Counted from the first letter of the stretch, positions 43,110-54,890 are shown. The stretch: DNA of 64,000 nt from Clytia hemisphaerica (GCA_902728285.1 CACVBU010001038.1:289368-353367), one strand, 5' to 3'. The notes: a model not told the origin generated them from the sequence alone. Program-made: numbers and translations.

Positions 43110-46100
43110 ATGCTCTCTGGTGCTTTTTATGGTTCAGACGCACACTATCGTACAACAAAATTCACAAGCAGTACTATCAATCATGTTGATAAACTAAATA
43201 ACGTAGAAAATGAAGAGGTTATTTTTTGTTCATTACTTGATACAAATGGAAAAGAAGTGAAAGCATATTTGACTTCCAAACGTTTCATATGGGACGTCAC
43301 ATTTATTCACCCAACGACTAGGAAACCGAGTAAGTGTAATGAATATGGATATTCTTGTCTTTAGGCTCTCAAGACTCTATTATGTCAGGTCTATACTAAC
43401 ATTTGCTACCAGGATTGATCTTTGAGACAAAGTAGTTTTCGAATAAAGTCATTGAAACAAACTAAAATTTGCATTTAATGTGTCTTATTTTAAACGTTAA
43501 ATGATTATTTGTCTCTTTAACAAATTTTTACAAAATCATTATTATTATTTTATTTCAGAAACGATACATCATGATGTTGAGCTGAATAACATAATTATTG
43601 CACAATATGAAAGAGGTTTTCACAAAAAAGCACCACAAAATGAAATCGAACTTTTCCCTACACAATATTTTAGTGTACATTATTGTCGTAAAATCAAAGG
43701 AAATAAGTTAAAACATCATCATGTTGTTTTCCAAGCCAAGGAATCAGAAATTTGTAAAAGTTGGGTGGATAGTATCAAATCTACAATAAAAAGTGAGTAC
43801 AATTCAGGCCTCATAAGGATACATCACAAAAAGGTTTACACTTTCATTTCGATAAAGACTATAGAATAGAATCGTTATCCTTACATTTTTATAGAGGGGA
43901 GAGATGACTGAAGTTTATTAAATTTGATAGATCAAAGTTACGATAAATAAATTAAACAAAAGTCTGCAAAGCTTCAAAGGTTGGATTTTGATTAAACGTT
44001 TACTCTGAAAGATTGCCAAATAAAATTCCAGCCAAAATGTTCTCTTCCAGAGAAAACCTCAATGTTCATTCTGTTAAATATTTTCGTCACCAGGATATAC
44101 ATCACGTCCAGAGAAGCTACTGGTTTTCATCAATCCTGTTGGTGGAAAGAAAGAAGCAGAAAAAATATTCCAAAGCAAAGTTGAACCGTTGTTCTACTTG
44201 GCAAAAGTAAATTACGATATTGTCAGTAAGTTGGACTAAATGTCTTTTATAAATATTTGTTGTTTTTTAATTGTTTTCATCTAAATACAACAGGTGGACA
44301 TTAAGTAAGACCACTGAGCCCTATATAAACCCTTGAGGCAGTTCTCAAAAAACCCAACCCAGCAAAATCCTTTGGTCAAAATGGTACTCTAATGGTAACA
44401 CTACTCAATAGTGGCCTCAAAATCTTCAACCTTGTCAGATGCCTTAATATATCTTTTGCTCACAAATTCTTGAACAACAGATTACCTTTCGATCTCCTGC
44501 AATTTTTTAACTTCATTCAGCTTGATGCTGATGGTGATGATAATCAAGGTACCAGAGGAGCAAAATTGAAACTTCTTTTTGTTCCTTCCTTTAACACTAT
44601 AACTTTTGGTAACAAAGACCTGCATAACACAATGGAATTGTTTACAGCGATCATACCCTGATATAACCTTGAGCTCATCTGATTATGATTTCATTAAATC
44701 TCTTGCCTTCACTCACTGTATTGGGGAATACTGAGCACACCCCCTCCCCAACCAAGAAAGCAAAAAATAAAATAAAAATTTATTCTATTTTTTATTGCTT
44801 CAATTTTTTCGGCACTTAGGTGGCTGCATCTTTTTTTGATTAGCTTAGCTATAAGGCGGTCTCCTTCCTTTTTATTTTGTATATTCCACCTCTTGTATCA
44901 TTTTCAGATGTGTTAAAAAGGTAAATAAATATTTACTTACTTACTTACTAGTGGTGTAAATGCATCGGTAACCCTATATCTTTTTAAACACAGAGTAAAT
45001 AACCTCAAAGAAAGCTGCGTTAAAGTTTTACTTTCTGTAACAAATAGGGGGAAAGTTACAAAGAAATGCCTAAGACTTGCCTTAAAAAGAGTGCTCATAC
45101 GAACCAATTTTAAATTGCACATTTTCATAAATTTCTTAAAAAGTTTATTTCAAGTGTTATTAGAAAATGAAAAATTATTTTAAATAATTTTTTGATAAAC
45201 TATTTATAGATTTAACATAAATTTCATTTTCACAATTCTTTTTAACAGTTACAGAACGAATGAACCATGCAAAAGATTACCTTTGTGAAGAAGATATATC
45301 AAGTTATGATGGGTAAGATTATCCTATGTTGTGATCAATCTCTTTTTTCTTGTCGTATGTTAATGTGAAGCTTCATAATTTATTTCTTATATGATTTAAC
45401 ATTTAGTGAGGCACCCATTGCATATAGCTTTCTACCCGAAGGCAGGGGAGGATTTCCCTGAATTTCTCCACTTACCCTCTCCTTTTTAAATACTGAGCAT
45501 TAAGCAGAGAGGCATCAAGTACCATTTTGAAAGATTTTGGTAACGGTCGACTGGGGTTTGAACCCAACACTTTGCGCACCGTAGTCAGATGCTTTACCCT
45601 TGTGCTATGGTTGACACACAGCTGACACACAACGTTGTTTTAACGTTCATCTAACGTTATATGGACGCTGTGAACGTTACATAAACGTCGAAAGAACGTT
45701 GTGGGCCCGTTATATGCAACTGTATCTTTCTTTTCTTGTTTTCAGAGTGATATCAGTTGGTGGTGACGGTATGTTTAGTGAAGTCATGAACGGTGTTTTG
45801 AAGTACGAAGAAGAACAACATCAAATCATTACGTCATCAAGAACTAATAAACCAATCATAATGGGCATCATCCCAGCAGGTTTCAAATCTAACATGATAT
45901 TCGAATGTTTTGAGACTCACGAGTGCCTTCGGTTTCTGAGGATCAGATTTTGCTGAATTGACAGACTTTGTCCTTGTTTTTGATTTTTGTTTAAATTTCT
46001 TCTTAGAAAGTGTTTTCACTAGTACCTTTTTGTTCCCTCACTTACTTTACGGAAAGAAATTTCGCAGGTTTGGTGTATTTGACCAAAATCTGCCAAATTA

Positions 46101-49100
46101 AGCTCACTCCAAATTTAGATTATTGTTTTCGTTCCCCCGAACATGTGCTATTTAAGGCCTTTTGTTACTTAATAGCGTTTTTTTTGGACAAAAATATTCT
46201 CCATCCGTCAAATTACATTCCCGCCAAAATTTTTCTTCCCTTAATGTATACAAACATTTCAAACACACATTTCTAAAGATTTGCCAACATTTGTTTTTTC
46301 ATTTTTAGGATCAACAGATACTGTCATATATTGCACAACTGGCTGTAATGATCCTGTTACTGCAGCACTGCAAATTGTTTTAGGTATTTAGACAGTTATT
46401 GAGTGTTGGATTTTCCAATAGAAATATAATCACATATTTTAAGAGTCTGGAGGAAATTCCATTTGCTGACCTACCTAACACTGACTCTAATCCTCTGAAA
46501 CTTTAGACTGATTGCACATAGCTTATTGAACGGCTTTCTCGTTGAGGAAGTTTTTCCTTGTTGCAAAATTCTAGCAAAATTTTATGATAAAAAAAACTAC
46601 TTGAAATTTGAAAATTGTAAATAGGAAACCTGAGGAAACAAGATATTTACACTAGGTAGCCTATTTTAAAAGAATTTTGACTTCTAATGTCCTTTTTGGC
46701 CGTTTTAGCCATTTTAAACCTAATTTGCACGGCTTAATAATTTTTTATCTAACAAAGATAGGAGAAATCTGAAGACAGATTTATTTGAATCAGTGAGATT
46801 CAAATATTTTTAAAAAGTTTCTTGTCGTGATTTTGAACCAGTGGAAAAATTCGGGCTAATGATGTTAAAGTCTGTCTCAAAATAATTTGCAGCTGAGACA
46901 ATAATGGTCTGTAACTTTTGATAGAATTTGAATCAAGTTGCGATTTTGTGCTCGTTAAAAAGATATTTGTGAGTGGAATATTATCAAGTAAAAAATTTGG
47001 GAAAAAAAGACAAATGAAATTGAAAAATAAAGAAGAAAAAAATCAATTTCTTGTAGAAATGTGGTATAATTACCATTTTCACAGGAGTAATTCTTCAATC
47101 TTAGACCATGATCACTGAGAAAAAAAAATTCAAAAATATTCATTCAATCAAAAGATATCGACAAAAGGCTGTTTGTTTGTCGTTTTTTACTACTTTATAG
47201 AGTCAACCACCAAATACAAACTTTGTTTGATATCTTTTGATTGAATGAATATTTTTGAATTTTTTTTTCACAGTGATCATGGTCTAAGATTGAAGAATTA
47301 CTCCTGTGAAAATGGTCATTATACCACTTTTCTACAAGAAGTTGATTTTTTTTCTTCTTCATTTTTCATTTTCATTTGTCCTTTTTTTTCCCAAATTTTT
47401 TACTTGATGATATTCCACTCACAAATATCTTTTTAACGAGCACAAAATCGCAACTTGATTCGAATTCTATCAAAAGTTACAGACTATTTTTGTCTCAGCT
47501 GCAAATTATTTTGAGACAGACTTTAGTAAAGTGTCATCATACTATACTTTTGAGTCCAACTTTAACAGAGAATACAAATTCATTTATAAGGTGATGAACT
47601 ACCGATGGACGTTTGTTCAGTATGGCATGATGATGACCTTTTTAAATATTCCATTTCACTAATGGCTTATGGGTATTTTGGTGATATTATCAGAGAAAGT
47701 GAAAAATTAAGATGGATCGGTCCTAAGAGATATGATTTCGCTGGTTTTAAAAGATTCATGGTGAATAAGTAAGTTATGACTCATTTTTGAATTTACGTTT
47801 TGTAATTCTAGTTTTGGTTAATCCTTCAAACCCGGCCGACGTTTGCCAAGACTTAAAGCCATAACCCCCTGACAACTTGATTTAAAAGGAAATAGACCGA
47901 ATGCTTTAAAAAATAGTATAAAAATAACTTTCTATTGTCTAAATCTCAAGCTGTCAGTTTTTATGCTGGTTTGAAAATTTTGATTTCAGACAAAAAGTTC
48001 ACACTTTTCGAAAAAATGTTGCTCGCTATTCACCCCGAGATCTTCAGGAGTTCTCCCAAGTCGGATTTTGAAATCTGATTTCATTTCACTTCAATGCAAA
48101 CTGTTGCTTTGAAATTTTAGCATCCACTTTTGAAAATATAAATTCTCATCAGATGTACTTTTCATTCGGTCGTGTTGTCCTAGATGAATCTTAACTCTTT
48201 CTTTAGACTTTTTTCATCCGTTACGTCAATTTCGACCAATGGAATTGCTTTATTTTTCAACCGACCAATGACCTTACAAAAACGTTATAGAGTTTTCACC
48301 AATGTCGCGCGAAAGCGGAGACCGGCCTTAACTCGTTCACAAAATAGCAAAAACTTTGCATTCCAGCACTTTTATTTCCCGACTTCGGTGTACCTATGAT
48401 TCCCAACGACACAAGCTTTTTCCTTTCTTCATTGACAGGTCTTATGAAGGCGAAGTGACATTTCGGAGCGCAAATCCTCCACAAATCATTAGTGCTCAAC
48501 AAGAACAATGCAAACAAGGGTATGATATAGTAAATGGTTAATTGACCAGCTGACAATTTAGCTTCAATTTTATTGTGATCTAGACGTCCACGAAATAAAG
48601 ATATTTTTAACATCAAACTTTTCTCGACATTTTTCTGGTAAAGATTATCATGATAAAAGATTTCAAATTTTTCAATTTTTGTTCTTTCGAAAAAGGATGT
48701 TCCTTACGAGATTTAATTAGATTCATTCATTCCTAGGCGAAGAGCCTTACTTTTTAATATATGGTAGTCTAATCTACTTACATTCCCGAATTGTAGCCAC
48801 TTTAAAGTGGCTAACATTGCTTGACGGTATTTTATTGTTTTGTTTACTATAGGTGTAAACGTTGCTCTACTTTCGTTGATGATGAAGATACACAAGGTCA
48901 GTCTCCTGATTCTTTCCGCTCTTCTAACAATCCTCTGTCATAAGACTCTTCAATTGAAAAAGTGGCCAAAAAACTATTTCATTTGTTTCATAAGAAACTT
49001 CTTTTTCGAGTTACTTTCGAATAATCTTTGAGAGTTTCAAACCCCCAACTATTAAAATGGCGTCTCCTTTTGCACCTAGCATCTTTGTTTTGTTCCTGCT

Positions 49101-51806
49101 GACTATTAGTTCTCACCGAGTCTACGATACAGAGTTGTTCCCATCAACAAGATTCAAACGAGTCTTCAAAATTTATTGAAACCAGTTGGGTCAAACTGGA
49201 GTTTTTTACAAGTTCTTTGATGACTCTGTTGGTCGTTAAATGTTGAGACAAACGATTTTATTACTTTTTCTAAAGAACGCGTCATCCCTATTGTTTAAAA
49301 ATAACCAATCAGTTAAGCATCTTGTAAAAACTCCAAGGCATCTCAACCAGTTGAAGCGACTGCTGATTGAAAAATTGAAATATTTTAAATCGAATAAAAG
49401 ATAAAAATTTAAAACTGTGCATTAGTGATTTGGAAAAATAAACACGAATTCTTCAGTCTCGTTTGAGATTTCTTTCACCTAGGGTACCAAGAATTAGTCT
49501 CGATTTCCAGACCATTATTCTTATTACGCAAAATAGGGGCAATTTTCCTACAAAGTAAAAAATAGGAAGTATGTCTGCCAAAAAAAAAATTGCGCGAGAG
49601 AGTGTTTTGAATAATAATAAAAATAATTTTTTCCTCTTTTGACGAGCGTACTTCTCTTTTGCAGTACTGTTCACCTTTTAGTGTTTGATAATTAGGTGAA
49701 GCTGATTATTGACCTGGAATTTTAAATTATTAGTCTAGATCTAGACTAACGAAGAATGTTTTTTTTTCTTATTACAGAAAATCATGTCTATTCCCTTCAT
49801 TATTTCAAATTATTTACAGGTGAATGGCAAACCATCTCTGGACGTTTCATCAGTGTTCTGGCAGCCAACATTTCATGTCGGTGTGCTAAATCCTCAACAG
49901 GGATTTCACCACACGCCCATATTGGTGACGGGGAGATTGACCTCATTCTAGTGCGGAAGACAACACGTGCTAATTATTTACATCATTTGATCAAAATTTC
50001 CGAGAAAACCACAGACAATGTAAGATTAATTTCCATGCATTAACATCGTCGTATGAATTTTCATTCGATTTTCATTCAATAGTCAGAACACCAAAATTAA
50101 TTGAGCCTTTTAAATCTGAATTGCAGACCTCTTCAAAACAGCAAGTACTTCATAACTTTTCAAAAAATTGTTTTCTGAAAATGAAATTTTGAGTGATGTT
50201 CAGAGTTATGTAAAAGATTGTCTCTACCAAATTTCAAGTCAATAGGGTCAATAGTCAGAACACCAGAATTAATTGAGCCTTTTAAATCTGAATCGCAGAC
50301 CTCTTCAAAACTGCAGGTACTTCATAACTTTTCAAAAAATTGTTTTCTGAAAATGAAATTTTGAGTGATGTTCAGAGTTATGTAAAAGATTGTCTCTACC
50401 AAATTTCAAGTCAATAGGGCCAATAGAACTGGCTCTGTCAAAATTTGAATTTTATGGACACTTTTTCGGACTTTTCCTATGAGGAGCGTGAATCTGTTAA
50501 TGGATGTCAGCAGTCTATTTGGTAATTGGATGTTTCCCTTAAGGAAACAGCACCTTGCGGCGTTGATCTGTTCTTCGTGTTAAAAAAGCCCTGTGATCAA
50601 CGATATGCTGTCACAAAAGTACTAGCCTGCTAGACGAAAACTGAGCTTTTTGATCGCGTTTAATGAAACAAAGAAAAAATTTGGTTTGTCGGAATGTACT
50701 GGCTACAGGAGGACTAGGTTCGAGATTCTCGCAGTTTCCCACAATGTCTCGAGGGGTAAATTACCTCAACAAAAAAGCGTACGAAATAATTTTGTTTTTG
50801 ATATTGTGGTGATATTGTGTTTTTTTGGTTTTAGGTTTTTTGATTTTTTGATTTTGTTGATTTTTTCCTTTTGCACTTTCCTTATGTTGGTTTTACCTAG
50901 GGATTTATTTTTCATTCCTTGTAAGTTATTACTGTTCTTTTCACCTTAGTTCGACTTCAGTTTCATTGAAGTTCATCGAGTTAAAGAATTTCGTTTCCGA
51001 CCATTAAACTCGACTTCAATCACGATGTCAGAGTTGGAAAATCGAGCTGACATTTCACCGATAAATACTCGTAAAAACGGAGAAAAAAGTGACAACGGTA
51101 CGGAAAACGAGAAAATATTCACGATATTTGACGACCGTAAAACGACTTTAGAAGTTCCGGATCCCGATTATATTCGTCTGAGAACGTTGAATGGTTCGCG
51201 TAACAGTTTGAGTAGTAACTCATCAACGTCGTCTGACACAAGTGTTTGGAACGTTGATGGAGAACTGGTCGAATATCCTGAACTTCATTTTAAGTGAGTG
51301 TTTTTTGTATGCTAAAAGATTTTTTCCTATATTCTACTTTTTCCATAAAAAATCCTGTATTTTCTATCAAAGTCATAATATGTTCTTTCTTACAATGTTC
51401 TTGACTTTTTCCTCGAAGGATTTTCTCCTCATTATTTTTTGTTCTTATGTAAAAAGTGTGTATTGGAGTCATTCGATATAAGAGGGCATATGTTGCTCAA
51501 GGGCAAACCATGGCTTTTCTGATGGGAAATTTTGAAATACAATTTACTAGATTGGCTAAAAATGCACTACGAGGTCGAACGAGCTAACAGCAATATTTAA
51601 ATGCAAGATTTTTCAATTTTATAGAATAATCACTTTTAATATGATCAAAAGGCAAAACTTTAGGGGAAAAAGTCCCTCGTGGGAAAACCAAACCAAAAAA
51701 TATTTCTAAAGTAGCTCAAATTCAATTTCCATCTCTTTGTCCTTCTCTCTACAGGGTTCACCGACAGCTCATTCGAGTTTACGCAAGAGGGATCGAAGAT
51801 GACTAG
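43110..51806 (+). CDS. CERK: Ceramide kinase, 12 coding exons
   Basis: Exons: 43110-43329, 43559-43792, 44094-44225, 45249-45312, 45746-45879, 46309-46383, 47591-47768, 48439-48519, 48853-48896, 49820-50019, 50950-51293 and 51755-51806. All have GT-AG borders and matching phases (1758 nt, 585 residues). The enzyme phosphorylates ceramide to ceramide-1-phosphate at membranes. Seen: a PH-like N-terminal domain (about 35-150), FINPVGGKK at 163-171, the nucleotide-binding SVGGDG at 221-226 region, IIPAGSTD, and YDFAGFKRF. The Cys motif CKQGCKRC (C370, C374, C377) is the C-x3-C-x2-C signature separating ceramide kinases from sphingosine and diacylglycerol kinases. Then HIGDGEIDLILVRK, and a C-terminus VHRQLIRVYARGIEDD. 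The start is the first ATG after an in-frame TGA. An acceptor TTACAG at 42996 suggests a 5' UTR intron. Introns hold a SINE, a hairpin element and MITEs, none disturbing an exon. Confidence 0.95.
45420..45612 (-). mobile_element. tRNA-derived SINE, copy 2, in a CERK intron
   Basis: The minus-strand order is the same as in copy 1 at 22809-23071: a degraded A-box near 45610, a B-box-like GTTGGGTTCAAACCCCAG at about 45550, then GTACTTGATGCCTCTCTGCT and CTGCCTTCGGGTAGAAAGC. It lies between CERK exons 4 and 5, antisense to the gene, and is more diverged than copy 1. Confidence 0.75.
46043..46250. mobile_element. Degraded MITE of the CCCGCCAAAATTT family
   Basis: The right end CATTCCCGCCAAAATTTTTC then TTCCCTTAATGTATA is the counterpart of the 7879-7903 end. 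The left end TTTACGGAAAGAAATTTCGC is a worn version of the opposite terminus, and CTGCCAAATTAAGCTCA lies inside. It is in CERK intron 5. Confidence 0.55.
46866..47525. mobile_element. 660-bp near-perfect hairpin element in a CERK intron
   Basis: Arms of about 295 bp each (46866-47160 and 47224-47525) are inverted copies with high identity. Examples are AAAGTCTGTCTCAAAATAAT versus ATTATTTTGAGACAGACTTT, and AAAAAGATATTTGTGAGTGG versus CCACTCACAAATATCTTTTT, around a loop of about 60 bp. Mirrored short open frames in the arms are artefacts. It ends 65 bp before the acceptor of CERK exon 7. Confidence 0.9.
48190..48335. repeat. MITE fragment with GCGCGAAAGCGGAGACCGGCC end
   Basis: It contains CGTTACGTCAATTTCGACCA, CAACCGACCAATGACCTTAC and GTCGCGCGAAAGCGGAGACC. 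The same three phrases occur (first two inverted in order) in the element at 63534-63775. It lies in CERK intron 7, about 100 bp before exon 8. Confidence 0.65.
49175..49370. repeat. Imperfect inverted repeat in CERK intron 9
   Basis: AACTGGAGTTTTTTACAAG (about 49194) pairs with CTTGTAAAAACTCCAAGG (about 49321), and the outer CCAGTTGGG with CTCAACCAG-type text. A degraded MITE is likely. Confidence 0.45.
50081..50424. repeat. Tandem duplication, 172-bp unit, in a CERK intron
   Basis: AGTCAGAACACCAAAATTAA at 50081 recurs at 50253 with few differences across the full 172-bp unit (TTGTCTCTACCAAATTTCAA near each end). A related tail, with GAGCGTGAATCTGTTAATGG at about 50477, also occurs at about 53977-54000, so it belongs to an interspersed family. 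It lies between CERK exons 10 and 11. Confidence 0.85.
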
Positions 51807-52320
51807 TTTCATGGCTATGTTGGTCGTATCGTTTGCAATATGGACTTGGTGTAATGGGAGAGGTCAGTTTGCATTTTTGTTTTAGCTGGCTCTAGAACGA
51901 TAATGCTGTGTTTATCGACGTATGGTAATGGTAGTGGTTGGGTATTTGGTATACAATGACTGGATTATAAAAGTAATATTTAAGAAGAACGTAGATTCAC
52001 TTTTTCTGTCAATTTTTAATTCACAACTTTTATTTTGAATAAATTTAGCCTGGCGACGTGTAAATATGGATTTGTCCATGGGGCTCGTTTCAGAAAGTAG
52101 GAGCAGAACTTTTTCTACCATATTACATACGTAGCAACTTCATAACCTTTGATGGGTGTTGAGCTTCGAACGCCAGAATCAAAGTATTTTGGTGGACGTG
52201 GAATTCATTTACTTTTTCCACGAAACAAATGTTAATTTAAAAGAGGCTCATTCTGACAGGAGACAAGCTGAATTTGACAATAGTTTCTTTTCTCAATATT
52301 ATGAAACATGAAGGGCTGTA
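51807..52320 (+). other. CERK 3' flank and candidate polyadenylation signal
   Basis: AATAAA at 52038-52043 lies 232 nt after the CERK stop, a plausible 3' end signal. The rest is AT-rich non-coding DNA. No second gene is seen. Confidence 0.4.
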
Positions 52321-52325
52321 TTAAC

Positions 52326-52550
52326 TTAAGGGCAAATTTTCGCGGGAACAAATTTTTGCGGAATTCAATTTCACGGTTTTTTGACAAATCCGCGAAACTA
52401 GATTCCGCGAAACACGAATATTCTCAGGATTTAAAAAATCACCTCTAAAATTGGTCTTTTTAGGGGAAAATAGGTCATTTTGTAAACAAAACATTCTCTC
52501 ATACCATATGATTCTCTCAACCGCGAAATTGAATTCCACGAAAATTGGTT
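52326..52550. mobile_element. MITE of the CGCGGGAACAAATTT family
   Basis: The left end TTAAGGGCAAATTTTCGCGG then GAACAAATTTTTGCGG; the right end CCGCGAAATTGAATTCCACG then AAAATTGG. The interior has TCCGCGAAACTAGATTCCGC. It belongs with the copies at 7563, 17174 and 46043 by termini and word use. Confidence 0.6.
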
Positions 52551-53226
52551 GTAAAAATGAAAGGTTTTTTAATTCTTCGTATTTCTTTGTTGTTTTTTGT
52601 TTATTCTGTATATAGGTTACTTTTGTTATATGTTTTATGTTATTGTTTCTTCGTCATTAGTTTTCGTGTTGTCTCAGTTTTAGAAATGAGGAACTCCATT
52701 CTTGAAAGTAATCCCAAAGACATTTAAACAATCTCAATTCATTCATTGATCAGGATTTTGTCAACGACATTGCCCATTTCGGGCATTTCGACCCAAATCT
52801 TTTATTTTTGTAGGTTATCTTTGCGTTTTCAAAAAGGCGAGTAGCCTAGTACTCTCGGGTATTTTTTAACGAAATAATTATTCGAGTTTTGTTCAATATT
52901 GTAAGGTTGTCTTCTAGATTTTGTTAAATATTTCACATTTTCACAGTTTTTTGTTCAAAGTTTTGTTCATTTTTTTATCGTTAAATTAAATTTTTCACTT
53001 TCACAATTTAAAAGATGTAGTAATAATTCTAGTCAAAATTTATTTTTGCTTTTAAATATTAAAACATACTTCAATTTGGCTCTGTAGACGCATCGAGCAC
53101 TCTCCACGCTTATTTAATTGATTCAGTAATAATTCTAGTCACAGACCTTTAAAGATATACTTACCATGTAAAGTCTTCCTACATCAGAATTTTTTTTGTT
53201 CAGAGGATGAGCAGAAGTCTAATGTA
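52551..53226. other. AT-rich intergenic DNA, nothing recognised
   Basis: No exon, repeat pair or RNA gene that I can support between the MITE and the hairpin at 53227. Confidence 0.35.
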
Positions 53227-53405
53227 ATAGACCTTATCGGAGTTTTTGATTTTTCTAAAAAAGCGATGCATTTTGGGATTGTTTCGAGTGTATTACAATA
53301 GAAATCTCTTAGGAATTCCTCGAGGGAATTCTATTGTAATACACTCGAAACAATCCCACAATGCATCGCTTTTTTAGAAAAATGAAAAACTCCGATAAGG
53401 TCTAT
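53227..53405. mobile_element. 179-bp hairpin, ATAGACCTTATCGG ends
   Basis: ATAGACCTTATCGGAGTTTT, TTTTCTAAAAAAGCGATGCA and TTGTTTCGAGTGTATTACAA are all mirrored in order on the right side, ending in AACTCCGATAAGGTCTAT. The arms are about 80 bp with a short loop. The terminal ATAGACCTT is shared with the elements at 26843, 33335 and 33652. Confidence 0.88.
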
Positions 53406-53995
53406 TGCAAGCCTTCTCTGTTCCACGTTTATTGTTTTGTAGTACCCTCCATAGCAATGAATTTTAAATAAGCCGTAGATATCCGTACTATTCGTACTAT
53501 TTTCTGTATTATTCCAAAATTCCAAAATTTGTCCTAAACACCCATTTGCATATATATTTCTAAGTTATTTGTTTTGTAGAAGTAAAATTTCATGCAATTT
53601 ATTATTGTTTAAAATAAGATTTATATTTTTCGTTTGATTGATTAAAAAAAATTTTTTATTAGAAGATTTACTTTAAATTGTAAAAATTACACTAATTTCA
53701 ATCTACTTGTGTAATGGTTTGCATAATCCCATAATTTCTTTTTTGAAATTATAAAATTGTCACTGGAGGTCATTTTTTGCATAATAATTTTGGGAAAAGC
53801 CTAAAAGGTGGATGATCCCAAAATTGTCGATGTGCAACTAATCTCCGAGCAAAATCTGATTGCTCTGCGCATGAAGGATTTGTTTCGAGATTATTGCCCA
53901 ACAGAATCCAGGTTAGTCTGAATCGCAGACCTCTACAAAACCCCAGGAGCTATAAGGAGCACGAATCCGTTAGTGGATGCCATCAGCCTAAATCC

Positions 53996-54466
53996 ACATA
54001 GTGTCCCCCCCCCTTTATAAAGGGGGGGGAAACCAATTTTCCAATTTTGAATGGGTGAGGGGGGGAATGAAAATTTGAATAGTAAAGGGGGGGGGGAGAG
54101 GGAGGAAAACATCGATAGTTGGCAAATTTGGTGGGGGAGTGTGAAATCACTTCAATTTTATCTCAGCAACCAAGGTCAGTCCACATGATATCATGTGATT
54201 AGATCATGATTGAAAAGTTAACCAATTTTCGTTCTATTTTGTCTAGTATTCCTTTTGCAGCTAAATTTTACGTTTGCGTCAGGTTGAAATTTGAGAAATT
54301 TATACGGGTATATGGGGGGAAAATGATATTTTCAGAATTTTCTGGGGGAAAAACACAAAAGAGGGGGGAAACTAAAAAACTGAAAAGTCATAGGGGGAAA
54401 AAAAGAGGGGGGAGATTTAAAAAAATCAAGAATTTGGTGGGGGAACAAACCCTGGAGGACACTATG
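53996..54466. mobile_element. G-run-rich TIR element with ATCCA duplication
   Basis: Termini CATAGTGTCC and GGACACTATG are inverted. ATCCA lies directly outside each end (53991-53995 and 54467-54471). The plus strand carries many runs of four or more G (one of about 10), giving several possible quadruplexes. It is non-coding despite a short open frame. Confidence 0.75.
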
Positions 54467-54890
54467 ATCCAGGTATGAACCACTACTGTTAGCGTTGTTG
54501 CAGGTCGTCACGGAAGAAGTTTTAGAATAAGACTTTCTAACTAGATTCATTTTTTTGCTGAAATTGTAAATACACGTTTTTTAATAAGAACAAACTACAA
54601 GCATAAACCATAAGGCTTCGATTGCCAAAATGTTAAAGCAGCTTTAGAACATTTTAAGGCTTTGCTGACTAAAACACCTAAAAGCAAAAATATTTACAAA
54701 ATGGTGGAAATAAGAAATTATAAAGAACATTTTTAGGCTTAAAAAAGATTAAAACTCAAAAAAAATATTAACAGACCTCAAAAATTTTGGACGTTCTTAT
54801 AAAAAAACGTTTATGAGCAGCATGCTGCGGGTCAAACACTAACTGTAGACAAATAAAATCGACTCTCAATAATTAAGCACCCTCATTTTA

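Noticed and set aside
46918-47436. Mirrored short frames with identical starts in the CERK intron
   Set aside because: Both come from the two arms of one inverted-repeat element and lie inside an intron.
49051-49180. Short frame starting MASPFAPSIFVLFLL, resembling a signal peptide
   Set aside because: About 40 codons inside CERK intron 9 with no flanking splice signals that I can support.
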